Shown here: in pieces, positions 1-5,775 of the stretch
How the letters are laid out: every line of letters begins with the position of its first letter
Position numbering within the stretch: the first letter of the stretch is position 1
NCBI GenBank assembly: GCA_947564495.1
Contig: CANOCD010000086.1
Span: forward strand, 1-5,775
Source of the DNA: an uncultured Angelakisella sp.
GTDB taxonomy: Bacteria > Bacillota > Clostridia > Oscillospirales > Ruminococcaceae
Length of the DNA stretch: 5,775 bases
Reading direction: 5' to 3'
Notes under the pieces: generated by a model
The model's database searches: none
What the model saw: the letters and a program-made list of their open reading frames with translations, nothing else
What the model was told of the DNA's origin: nothing
Translations under genes and position numbers: made by a program

Positions 1-16
1 AAGCCGGAAGATCAAA

Positions 17-56
17 CCGGACAGTCCGCTGCCGCAGCTCGGTATGAATGTCCCGG
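17..56 (+). promoter_or_regulatory. Candidate structured 5' leader of rplS
   Basis: The RNA upstream of rplS can fold. CCGGACA at 17-23 pairs with TGTCCCGG at 49-56 if one C is bulged. Inside it, GCTG (28-31) pairs with CAGC (35-38) around a three-base loop. The structure ends a few bases before the AAGGAGG ribosome binding site at 64-70. Firmicutes are known to carry a small L19 leader thought to give autogenous control, and this hairpin sits in the right place. I have not matched it to that family's consensus, so the assignment is inference; a chance fold in GC-rich DNA is possible. Confidence 0.35.
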
Positions 57-75
57 AAAATTTAAGGAGGATATT

Positions 76-420
76 ATGGACGCATTGAAACTCATTTCCG
101 ACGGCTGCCTGAAAGCCGAACCCCCCAAGGTGGAGATCGGCGACACCGTCCGGGTGCAGGTCCGCATCAAGGAGGGCGAGAAGTCCCGTCTCCAGGCCTT
201 CGAGGGCACCGTCATCGCCAAGAAGCACGGCGGCATCAACGAGACCTTCACCGTGCGGCGGCTCTCCCACGGCGTGGGCGTGGAGCGTGTCTTCCCCGTT
301 CACTCCCCCAACGTGGACAAGGTGGAGCTCATCCGCAAGGGCCGTGTCCGCAGGAGCAAGCTCTACTATCTGCGTGACCGCGTGGGCAAGGCCGCCAAGG
401 TCAAAGAGGCCATCCGCTAA
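76..420 (+). CDS. rplS: 50S ribosomal protein L19
   Basis: Encodes a 114-residue L19, close to the usual 115 or so for the family. L19 sits at the 30S-50S interface and takes part in intersubunit bridges. Family landmarks are visible: the early [13 protein letters not shown] stretch (residues 22-34), the FEGTVIAKK segment near residues 42-50, [21 protein letters not shown] in the middle, and the basic [19 protein letters not shown] tail. The ATG at 76 is chosen because a perfect AAGGAGG (64-70) lies five bases upstream and the product then starts like other L19 proteins. The same frame is open back to base 1, but no start there has a comparable binding site. In Firmicutes rplS usually follows rimM and trmD, which would lie just outside the window. 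A strong terminator follows the stop codon, so the gene probably ends its own operon or is only partly read through into lepB. Confidence 0.97.
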   Translation: MDALKLISDGCLKAEPPKVEIGDTVRVQVRIKEGEKSRLQAFEGTVIAKKHGGINETFTVRRLSHGVGVERVFPVHSPNVDKVELIRKGRVRRSKLYYLRDRVGKAAKVKEAIR

Positions 421-437
421 ACAACCATCGCTTTACC

Positions 438-467
438 AAGAGAGGACAGGCCGCCTGTCCTCTTTTG
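438..467 (+). terminator. Rho-independent terminator after rplS
   Basis: A perfect ten-base-pair stem, 441-450 against 454-463, closes a CCG loop and runs into a TTTT tract (463-466). The two A residues at 438-439 can extend pairing with the T tract. It begins about 20 bases after the rplS stop. It should end much of the rplS transcript and separates it from the lepB-thrC gene run. I see no clear sigma-A promoter in the 40 bases between it and lepB, so downstream genes may depend on read-through or on a promoter I cannot recognise. Confidence 0.88.
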
Positions 468-493
468 CCTTATCCGGGGGATTTTCGCCCCAC

Positions 494-502
494 AAAGGGA
501 GG
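494..502 (+). promoter_or_regulatory. Ribosome binding site that fixes the lepB start
   Basis: AAAGGGAGG ends eight bases before the ATG at 511. A GTG at 502 in the same frame would give a protein three residues longer, but it overlaps this binding site and so cannot use it. The ATG is therefore preferred. Confidence 0.8.
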
Positions 503-510
503 TGACCGCT

Positions 511-1110
511 ATGAGGGACCGGGAGGGCCGGGACATCGAGACGTTCCTGGACCCGGCCCAGGACGTTCCCACCCGGGAGCAGGCCTACTCCCTCCGCCGC
601 TCCCTGTGGGAGCTGTTCCGGGTGCTGCTGGCGGCGGTGATCCTCTCGGGGACGCTGCTGGTCTTTTTCCGGGCCTCCCTGGTCCGGGGCAGCTCCATGG
701 AGCCCACCCTCCACAACGGGGACTGTATCCTGGTGCGGACCTGGGGATATGATGCCCCGGAGCCCGGGGACATCGTGGCCATCAAGGCCAAGGACCGGGA
801 CGACAAGCACCTCATCAAGCGGGTCATCGCCCTGGAGGGGGACACCGTCCACATCGACTTTGAGGCCGGGGATGTCTTCGTCAACGGCCAGCGCCTGGAG
901 GAGCCCTACATCGCCGAGGCCACCCGTCTGGCCGGGGAGACCCCCTTCCCGGTGACGGTGCCCCCGGGGTGCTGCTTCGTCCTGGGGGACAACCGCAACC
1001 ATTCCACCGACAGCCGCAGCGCCTCCCTGGGCTTTGTCCCCCTGGGGGACCTGGAGGGGAAGGCGGTCTTTCGCTTCGCCCCCCTTTCCGCCTTCGGCCC
1101 CATCCAATGA
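511..1110 (+). CDS. lepB: Signal peptidase I (S26 family)
   Basis: A 199-residue type I signal peptidase, which cleaves signal peptides from exported preproteins on the outer face of the membrane. A cytoplasmic N-terminus of about 36 residues is followed by one hydrophobic segment (roughly 37-53), the single-pass layout of Gram-positive enzymes. The catalytic serine is Ser62 in the GSSMEPT box; the general-base lysine is Lys103 in HLIKRVIA; the late conserved box [11 protein letters not shown] covers about 159-169. The Ser-Lys pair shows an active, bacterial-type (P-type) enzyme. Length is near that of B. subtilis Sip proteins. The gene lies between rplS and rbgA, a common Firmicutes arrangement, and stops 13 bases before rbgA. 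Substrates cannot be told from the sequence, and the genome may hold further paralogues. Confidence 0.95.
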   Translation: MRDREGRDIETFLDPAQDVPTREQAYSLRRSLWELFRVLLAAVILSGTLLVFFRASLVRGSSMEPTLHNGDCILVRTWGYDAPEPGDIVAIKAKDRDDKHLIKRVIALEGDTVHIDFEAGDVFVNGQRLEEPYIAEATRLAGETPFPVTVPPGCCFVLGDNRNHSTDSRSASLGFVPLGDLEGKAVFRFAPLSAFGPIQ

Positions 1111-1123
1111 AAGGAGTGATCCC

Positions 1124-2008
1124 ATGGCAGAGATCGTGCCGGTGCAGTGGTTCCCCGGCCATATGGCAAAGACCCGCCGGCTGATGCAGGCAAACCTCAA
1201 ACTGGTGGACCTGGTGGTGGAGCTTGCCGACGCCCGGGTCCCCCAGAGCAGCCGCAACCCGGAGCTGGACCACCTTCTGGGCAAAAAGCCCCGACTCCTG
1301 CTCCTGAACAAAAGCGATTCCGCCGACGAGGAGGAGACCCGGCGGTGGCTCCGGTGGTACAAAGACCGGGGGATTGCGGCCATGGCCGCCGACTGCCGCT
1401 CCGGCAAGGAGCTGGGGCAGTTCCTCCCCATGGTCCGCTCCCTTTTGGAGGACCGCATCGCCCAGTGGGAGGCCCGGGGGGAGACGGGCCACGCCATCCG
1501 GGTGATGATCGTGGGCATCCCCAACGTGGGCAAGTCCTCCCTCATCAACCGCCTGGCCGGGTCAAAACGGGCCAAGGTGGAGGACCGCCCCGGCGTCACC
1601 CGGGGGAAACAGTGGGTGACGTTGGAGGGCGGCGTCGAGCTGCTGGATATGCCCGGGGTCCTCTGGCCCAAGTTTCAGGAGCCGGAGGCCGGGGAACGCC
1701 TGGCCTTTGTGGGCTCGGTGAAGGATGACGTCATCGATATGGAGCACCTGGCCGTCCGCCTTTTGGAGGTCCTGGCCCCCCGGGAGGGGGAGAAGATCGC
1801 CGCCCGGTACCGCCTTGGGGCGGAGGAGGTGGCGGGGCTGGAGCCCTACGACCTCCTGGAGCTCATCGCCCGCCGTCGGGGGATGCTCCTCTCCGGGGGC
1901 CACGCCAACACCGAGCGGGCCGCCATCACCATCGTGGACGAGTTCCGGGGGGGTCTCTGGGGCCGGATCACCCTGGAGCCCTGCCCCCAGGGGGAGGGCC
2001 GCCCATGA
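1124..2008 (+). CDS. rbgA: Ribosome biogenesis GTPase RbgA (YlqF)
   Basis: A 294-residue circularly permuted GTPase. In B. subtilis RbgA drives a late step of 50S subunit maturation in the cytoplasm. The permuted motif order is visible: G4 NKSD at 62-65 comes before G1 GIPNVGKS at 131-138, G2 PGVTR at 156-160 and G3 DMPG at 175-178, followed by the family-typical LWPKF. The N-terminal QWFPGHMAK carries the histidine (His13 here) equivalent to the one implicated in GTP hydrolysis in B. subtilis Rbg[12 protein letters not shown] follows at 36-46. The C-terminal helical domain ends with the GMLLSGG...GRITLE pattern of RbgA. The ATG at 1124 has AAAGGAG (1110-1116) seven bases upstream; longer in-frame extensions into lepB lack such a site. 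It overlaps rnhB by four bases (ATGA), implying translational coupling. G3 has Met where B. subtilis has Thr, which should be tolerated. Confidence 0.95.
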   Translation: MAEIVPVQWFPGHMAKTRRLMQANLKLVDLVVELADARVPQSSRNPELDHLLGKKPRLLLLNKSDSADEEETRRWLRWYKDRGIAAMAADCRSGKELGQFLPMVRSLLEDRIAQWEARGETGHAIRVMIVGIPNVGKSSLINRLAGSKRAKVEDRPGVTRGKQWVTLEGGVELLDMPGVLWPKFQEPEAGERLAFVGSVKDDVIDMEHLAVRLLEVLAPREGEKIAARYRLGAEEVAGLEPYDLLELIARRRGMLLSGGHANTERAAITIVDEFRGGLWGRITLEPCPQGEGRP

Positions 2009-3024
2009 AAACGGACAACACCCCCCTGTGGGAGTTCGACCGCTCCTTTGACATCCCCCTCTGCGGCATCGACGAGGCGGGGCGGGGCCCCCTGGCGGGG
2101 CCGGTGTTCGCCGCCTGCGTCGTCCTGAGGCCCGGGGCGGTGATCCCCGGCCTCAACGACTCCAAGAAGCTCACTGAGAAGCGCCGGGAGGCCATCTTCG
2201 AGGACATCCTGGGGGGCAGCAAGGCCTGGTTCGGCATTGCCAGCGCCTCCCCGGAGGAGATCGACCGGCTGAACATCCTACAGGCCACCTTCCTGGCTAT
2301 GAACCGGGCCTACGACCAGATGATGGCGGGGGAGGGGGTCCCCGAGGAGTTCCGCCCCCGGCTGGCCCTGGTGGACGGCAACCGGGACCCGGGCCTCCCC
2401 ATTGAGACCCGGACGGTGGTCAAGGGGGACGGCAAGTCCGCCGCCATCGCCGCCGCCTCGGTCCTGGCCAAGGTCAGCCGGGACCGGTACCTGCTGGAGC
2501 TGGACGCCCTCTATCCCCAGTACCAGCTGGCGAAGCACAAGGGCTACCCCACCAAGCTCCACTATGAAATGATCACCAAGCACGGCGTTTCCCCTATCCA
2601 CCGCCGGTCCTTTCTGAAGAACCTGGCGGAGCACCAGAAGCCCAAGGGGGAGACCCCCGCCCAGCGGGCCGGCAGGGCGGGGGAGGAGTACACCGCGGGC
2701 TGGCTCACCCGCCAGGGCTATGAAATTCTGGCCCGGAACTGGCATTGCCGCTGGGGGGAGGCGGACCTCATCGCCCGGAAGGGGGACACCGCCGCCTTCG
2801 TGGAGGTCAAGACCCGGGCCCCGGGGGCTATGGTATCCCCCCTGGAGGCGGTGGACCGCAAAAAGCGGGAGCGGCTCATCAGGACCGCCGAGGCCTGGCT
2901 GGCCCAGAACGGCGGGGACCTCCAGCCCAGGCTGGACGTGGCGGCGGTGACCGTCACAGAGGAGGAGGGCCGGGAGCTGATCTCCGCCTTTGACTACTAT
3001 GAATCGGCCTTTGAGAAGGAGTGA
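2005..3024 (+). CDS. rnhB: Ribonuclease HII fused to a YraN (UPF0102) nuclease-like domain
   Basis: A 339-residue two-domain protein. Residues 1 to about 207 are RNase HII, which cuts 5' of ribonucleotides embedded in DNA and starts their excision repair. The active-site carboxylates are Asp23 and Glu24 (GIDEAGRG), Asp124 (LVDGNR) and Asp142 (VKGDGKS). The GRG motif at 26-28 and Tyr181 in HKGYPT match the residues that read the RNA-DNA junction. After a short linker (about 208-220) comes a nearly full-length YraN domain (about 221-339): [12 protein letters not shown], then the PD-(D/E)XK-like core with Glu252, Asp254 and Glu267-Val-Lys269 (GEADLIA...FVEVK). YraN is usually a separate gene next to rnhB and its role is not settled. 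There is no in-frame ATG, GTG or TTG near the domain boundary (the nearest ATG before it is at 2569), so the halves should be made as one chain. The start overlaps the rbgA stop. Confidence 0.93.
   Translation: MKTDNTPLWEFDRSFDIPLCGIDEAGRGPLAGPVFAACVVLRPGAVIPGLNDSKKLTEKRREAIFEDILGGSKAWFGIASASPEEIDRLNILQATFLAMNRAYDQMMAGEGVPEEFRPRLALVDGNRDPGLPIETRTVVKGDGKSAAIAAASVLAKVSRDRYLLELDALYPQYQLAKHKGYPTKLHYEMITKHGVSPIHRRSFLKNLAEHQKPKGETPAQRAGRAGEEYTAGWLTRQGYEILARNWHCRWGEADLIARKGDTAAFVEVKTRAPGAMVSPLEAVDRKKRERLIRTAEAWLAQNGGDLQPRLDVAAVTVTEEEGRELISAFDYYESAFEKE
3014..3021 (+). promoter_or_regulatory. Ribosome binding site that fixes the dipeptidase start
   Basis: AGAAGGAG lies inside the last codons of rnhB and runs directly into its TGA stop (3022-3024), eight bases before the ATG at 3030. 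An in-frame GTG at 3021 falls on the last base of this site and is therefore an unlikely start. The arrangement favours re-initiation by ribosomes finishing rnhB. Confidence 0.75.
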
Positions 3025-3029
3025 CAGAG

Positions 3030-4025
3030 ATGGGACATCCCCGTTTTTTTGATTTCCACTGCGACACCATCACCCGGGAGAAGGGGGCAACCCCCGCCGC
3101 CAGCGACTTTCTGTTCCGCCCGGAGCGTGGCGTCACCCTCACCGACAACGGCTTTCACATCGACCTGGACCGCCTGCCCAAGGAGTGGGACTGGGCCCAG
3201 GTGTTCGCCGTGTTCATCCCCGACGAGTTCCGGGGCCAGGCCGCCATCGACTACTTTGAAAGGTGTGTCGCCGCCTTCGGGGAGGAACTGGAGCGGCAGA
3301 AGGGCCTCATCGGCCAGGTGCGGACCCCCAAGGAGCTGGAGGACACCCTGGCCCAAGGTCTCCGGGGAGCCGTCCTTGCCGTGGAGGGCGGGGCCGCTCT
3401 GGGGGGCCGCCTGGAGATGGTGGACCGCCTCTGGGAGACGGGGGTGCGGGCCATGACCCTCACCTGGAACGCCAGAAACGAGATCGGCAGCGGCAGCGAG
3501 AGCCAGGAGGGCCTCACCCCCTTCGGCAGGGAGGTCATCCGCCGGATGGAGGAGCTGGGGATGATGGTGGACGTCTCCCACCTCAACGACCCCGGCTTCT
3601 GGGAGGTGGCCAAGATGGCCCGCCGCCCCTTCCTGGCCACCCACTCCGACAGCCGGGCGGTCCGGGACCACAGCCGCAACCTTACCGACGACCAGTTCAA
3701 GGTCATCCGGGACATGGGGGGCGTGGTGGGCATCAACTTCTGTACCATGTTCCTGGCCGACGTGGAGATGGGCCGCCGGGACGTGACCCCCGACCAGCTC
3801 ATGGCCCACATCCTCCACTTCCTGGACCTGGGGGGCGAGGACTGTATCTGCCTGGGCTCCGACTTCGACGGGGCCACCCTCCCCGCCTTTCTGGACGGGG
3901 CCCACAGCCTGGGCCTCCTCCGCCAGCTGATGCTGGACGCCGGGCTGGGGGAAACGCTTGCCGACAAGATCTGCTTCCAGAACGCCATGGACTTCTGGAA
4001 GCGGTACGAGAACACCGCCCTGTAA
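3030..4025 (+). CDS. Membrane dipeptidase family metallopeptidase (M19)
   Basis: A 331-residue member of the renal/membrane dipeptidase family M19, zinc enzymes with a TIM-barrel fold that hydrolyse dipeptides, some accepting D-residues at the C-terminal position. All metal ligands expected in the family are present: His10 and Asp12 (DFHCDT), the bridging Glu119 (AVEGG), His184 (VDVSHLN) and His205 (ATHSDSR). Asp278 in GSDFDG matches the catalytic aspartate. DHSRNLTD at about 213-220 is another family signature. There is no signal peptide or membrane anchor, so the enzyme is probably cytoplasmic like most bacterial homologues, despite the family name. Length is normal. The gene starts six bases after the rnhB stop and ends twelve bases before the next gene, so it is probably co-transcribed with both. 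Likely roles are peptide salvage or turnover of peptides with D-amino acids; the substrate cannot be read from the sequence. Confidence 0.92.
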   Translation: MGHPRFFDFHCDTITREKGATPAASDFLFRPERGVTLTDNGFHIDLDRLPKEWDWAQVFAVFIPDEFRGQAAIDYFERCVAAFGEELERQKGLIGQVRTPKELEDTLAQGLRGAVLAVEGGAALGGRLEMVDRLWETGVRAMTLTWNARNEIGSGSESQEGLTPFGREVIRRMEELGMMVDVSHLNDPGFWEVAKMARRPFLATHSDSRAVRDHSRNLTDDQFKVIRDMGGVVGINFCTMFLADVEMGRRDVTPDQLMAHILHFLDLGGEDCICLGSDFDGATLPAFLDGAHSLGLLRQLMLDAGLGETLADKICFQNAMDFWKRYENTAL

Positions 4026-4037
4026 GGAGGACCCGCC

Positions 4038-4403
4038 ATGATCCTGTACCGCCCTGTGGGGACCAAAGAACTGGACCTCATCCGGGAAAGCGGCTGGACC
4101 CGCTACCCGCCCCGACTCCCTGACCAGCCTGTCTTCTACCCGGTACTGGAGGAGGAATACGCCCGCCAGATCGCCCGGGACTGGAACGCCAAGTACAACG
4201 ACGACCGCCGGGGCTACGTCACCCGCTTCGAGATCGAGGACGGATTTGTAGAGCGGTATGAAATTCACACCGTGGGGGCCGCCCGCCACCGGGAGCTGTG
4301 GGTCCCGGCGGAGGAACAGGAGGAGTTCCAGGGGCATTTTATCGGAAAGATAGAAGTTATCGAGGAATATTCCGGCGACAGAGCAAAGGAGGAGCAAAGA
4401 TGA
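4038..4403 (+). CDS. Small conserved protein, 'ADP-ribosylation/crystallin J1'-like
   Basis: A 121-residue soluble protein with no signal peptide or membrane segment. The pattern YRPVGTKELDLI near the N-terminus, the aromatic/proline-rich PPRLPDQPVFYPVL (about 24-37), GYVTRFEI (59-66) and RELWVPAEEQEEF (85-97) resemble, from memory, a widespread small family that databases label 'ADP-ribosylation/crystallin J1'. The opening Tyr-Arg and the late Glu86-Leu-Trp are weakly reminiscent of small ADP-ribosyltransferase-like folds, but catalytic activity is not shown and the label may be inherited. The start is firm: AAGGAGG (4024-4030) overlaps the dipeptidase stop, seven bases before ATG 4038. The stop overlaps the next start as ATGA, so the two small genes are probably translated together. 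The last 15 or so residues are charged and possibly disordered. Existence of the gene is near certain; its function is not. Confidence 0.8.
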   Translation: MILYRPVGTKELDLIRESGWTRYPPRLPDQPVFYPVLEEEYARQIARDWNAKYNDDRRGYVTRFEIEDGFVERYEIHTVGAARHRELWVPAEEQEEFQGHFIGKIEVIEEYSGDRAKEEQR

Positions 4404-4762
4404 AAAAGTGGCTGAACGAGGAGTATGAATTTGAGGTGGAGGTGGCGGGCTTTCTCCAGGGGGATCGCACCGAAAATTACTGCCGCAACGGGGAAGAGAT
4501 CGGCGACCGCTACCGCTGCACCTACGGCTGCCCGGTGAACGGCCAGGGGTACGGCATCTGCTCCAAGGTGATGCTCACCCTCTTCCCCCTGATGGAGGCG
4601 GTGCGAAGCGGCGGTGACCTGGAAAAGGTGGGGGGAGACGGGAGGTACAGCAAAACGGTGGTCTGTCCCGACGGCTGCGTCGTCTTCCGCCTCACCGCCA
4701 GGCCCCTGGGGGGAGAGAACCCCTTCCTTAGCGGGGCTTTTCACGAACCGAACGGAAATTGA
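4400..4762 (+). CDS. TIGR04076 family cysteine-rich small protein
   Basis: A 120-residue protein of unknown function. It starts at ATG 4400 behind AAAGGAGG (4385-4392), seven bases away and inside the end of the preceding gene. It shows the pattern I associate with TIGR04076: a Cys followed by GEEIGDRY (31-38), a CP motif (44-45), Cys54 before a helix leading to LFPLMEAVRSGGDL (61-74), and a CPDG motif (89-92) followed by a strand ending FRLTA. Six cysteines (28, 40, 44, 54, 89, 93) occur in a short protein, which would suit metal or cofactor binding or redox activity, though no classical zinc-finger or ferredoxin spacing is present. No signal peptide or membrane segment is seen. It overlaps the upstream gene by four bases and ends 13 bases before thrC, so co-expression with both is likely. 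The family match is from memory of the motif, not a profile search. Confidence 0.78.
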   Translation: MKKWLNEEYEFEVEVAGFLQGDRTENYCRNGEEIGDRYRCTYGCPVNGQGYGICSKVMLTLFPLMEAVRSGGDLEKVGGDGRYSKTVVCPDGCVVFRLTARPLGGENPFLSGAFHEPNGN

Positions 4763-4775
4763 GAGGGGTGCCGAA

Positions 4776-5775
4776 ATGAACTACACCAGCACCAGAGACA
4801 ACCGCCAGCGGGTCACCGCCCAGGAGGCCATCGTCCGGGGCATCTCCCCGGAAGGGGGGCTTTTCGTCCCGGAGACGATGCCCGCCCTCGGCGGGGAGGA
4901 CCTTTCCGCCCTGGCGGGGATGGACTACATCGGCCGGGCCAAATGGGTCCTGGCAAGATTCCTCCCCGACTGGACCGAGGAGGAGCTTTCCGCCGCCGTG
5001 GGGGCCGCCTACGGCGGGGACCGGTTCGAGGACGGCAATCCCGCCCCCCTCTCCCGCCTGGACGAAAGCTGCTACCTCCTGGAGCTGTGGCACGGGCCCA
5101 CCTGCGCCTTCAAGGATATGGCCCTCCAGCTGCTGCCCAAGCTCCTCCCCGCCGCCGCAAAGAAAAGCGGCTGCCATAAGGAGATCGCCATCCTGGTGGC
5201 CACCTCCGGGGACACCGGCAAGGCCGCCCTGGAGGGCTTCCGGGACGTCCCCGGCACCCGCATCCAGGTCTTTTACCCCGAGGAAGGGGTCAGCCCCATG
5301 CAGAAGCGCCAGATGACCACCCAGCAGGGGGGGAACGTCTCGGTGACAGGCATCCGGGGCAACTTCGACGACGCCCAGAACGGGGTCAAGGCCATCTTCG
5401 GCGACGGGGAAATGGCAAAGACCCTGGGGGAGCGGGGCTTCTCCCTCTCCAGCGCCAACTCCATCAACTGGGGCCGCCTGGTCCCCCAGATCGTCTACTA
5501 CATCAGCGCCTATTGCACCCTGCTGGCCGACGGGGAACTCCAGCCCGGGGAGGCGGTGAACTTCTGCGTCCCCACCGGCAACTTCGGGAATATCCTGGCG
5601 GGGTACTACGCAAAGCAGATGGGCCTGCCGGTGAAGCGGTTCCTCTGCGCCTCGAACCGCAACAATGTCCTCACCGACTTCATCGCCACCGGCCGGTACG
5701 ACCGCAACCGGAAGTTCTACACCACCACCAGCCCCTCCATGGACATCCTCATCTCCAGCAATCTGGAGCGGCTGG
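4776..5775 (+). CDS. thrC: Threonine synthase, 3' end cut off by the window
   Basis: The first 333 codons of threonine synthase, the PLP enzyme that converts O-phosphohomoserine to threonine and phosphate, the last step of threonine biosynthesis. The start YTSTRDN...GISPEGGLFVPE is typical. The PLP lysine is Lys113 in HGPTCAFKDMALQ. The SGDTGKAA motif lies at 144-151, SSANSINWGR at 225-234, and the phosphate-binding-type PTGNFGN at 266-272. The layout matches the long class of about 460-500 residues, so roughly a third of the protein lies beyond the window. The reading frame is intact to the edge. ATG 4776 is preceded by AGAGGGG (4762-4768), a weaker ribosome binding site than its neighbours have. 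The 13-base gap to the previous gene leaves no room for a T-box or attenuator, so any threonine-responsive control must act further upstream. No other threonine-pathway gene is in view. Confidence 0.95.
   Translation, partial: MNYTSTRDNRQRVTAQEAIVRGISPEGGLFVPETMPALGGEDLSALAGMDYIGRAKWVLARFLPDWTEEELSAAVGAAYGGDRFEDGNPAPLSRLDESCYLLELWHGPTCAFKDMALQLLPKLLPAAAKKSGCHKEIAILVATSGDTGKAALEGFRDVPGTRIQVFYPEEGVSPMQKRQMTTQQGGNVSVTGIRGNFDDAQNGVKAIFGDGEMAKTLGERGFSLSSANSINWGRLVPQIVYYISAYCTLLADGELQPGEAVNFCVPTGNFGNILAGYYAKQMGLPVKRFLCASNRNNVLTDFIATGRYDRNRKFYTTTSPSMDILISSNLERL

Noticed and set aside
1..75. The rplS frame is open back to the window edge, so a longer L19 was considered.
   Set aside because: The perfect AAGGAGG five bases before ATG 76 and the normal L19 length and N-terminus favour the ATG; the upstream residues do not resemble L19.
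1034..1123. A longer rbgA start inside lepB.
   Set aside because: It would add 30 residues absent from RbgA proteins, whereas ATG 1124 has a well-spaced AAAGGAG and gives the conserved start with QWFPGHM.
433..1671. A 412-codon open frame on the - strand opposite lepB and rbgA.
   Set aside because: It overlaps two firmly identified genes. It is a by-product of GC-rich third codon positions, and its proline/glycine/arginine-rich low-complexity translation resembles no family.
2997..4397. A 466-codon open frame on the - strand opposite the dipeptidase and the following small gene.
   Set aside because: Same artefact: it lies wholly antisense to well-supported genes, its translation is repetitive in Val, Gly, Pro and His, and it has no recognisable motif.
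4298..4399. A longer start for the cysteine-rich protein inside the preceding gene.
   Set aside because: It would overlap the preceding gene by over 100 bases. ATG 4400 has a strong ribosome binding site and makes the common ATGA junction.
4320..4400. A locally AT-richer stretch considered as a promoter for the last two genes.
   Set aside because: It lies inside the end of a coding region and I find no convincing -35/-10 pair with proper spacing.
4763..4775. A T-box or leader-peptide attenuator before thrC.
   Set aside because: Only 13 bases separate the genes, too few for any such element.

Overview
The window is a GC-rich, gene-dense stretch of a bacterial chromosome with every supported gene on the + strand. 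The order rplS, lepB, rbgA (ylqF), rnhB/yraN is the usual ribosome-assembly and secretion neighbourhood of Firmicutes. Strong AAGGAGG-type ribosome binding sites, a single-pass Bacillus-type signal peptidase and RbgA fit this. Combined with the high GC and the GC-rich third codon positions, this suggests a high-GC gut Clostridia lineage of the Oscillospiraceae type (Flavonifractor/Intestinimonas-like). The lineage is inferred from style and gene order, not from a database match.

Layout: 1-75 is a short leader that can fold into a hairpin just before rplS (ribosomal protein L19, 76-420). A strong intrinsic terminator follows at about 438-467. Next comes a tightly packed run: lepB (511-1110), rbgA (1124-2008), a fused RNase HII-YraN protein (2005-3024), an M19 membrane-dipeptidase family metallopeptidase (3030-4025), a 121-residue protein resembling the family often annotated 'ADP-ribosylation/crystallin J1' (4038-4403), a six-cysteine protein of TIGR04076 type (4400-4762), and the first two thirds of thrC, threonine synthase (4776 to beyond the window end). 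Gaps are at most 14 bases and two junctions are ATGA overlaps, so the run from lepB to thrC looks like one transcription unit. There is no gene-free stretch longer than about 90 bases.

Functionally the first half is core housekeeping: a 50S protein, the GTPase that matures the 50S subunit, the enzyme that removes signal peptides, and a nuclease for RNA in DNA. The second half is more accessory: a cytoplasmic dipeptidase, two small poorly understood proteins and an amino-acid biosynthesis enzyme. The most unusual points are the single-chain RNase HII-YraN nuclease fusion, which has no internal start that could release the YraN half, and the translationally coupled pair of small uncharacterised genes between the dipeptidase and thrC. 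I see no mobile element, CRISPR array, tRNA or rRNA, and no sign of an entirely new defence or mobile system.
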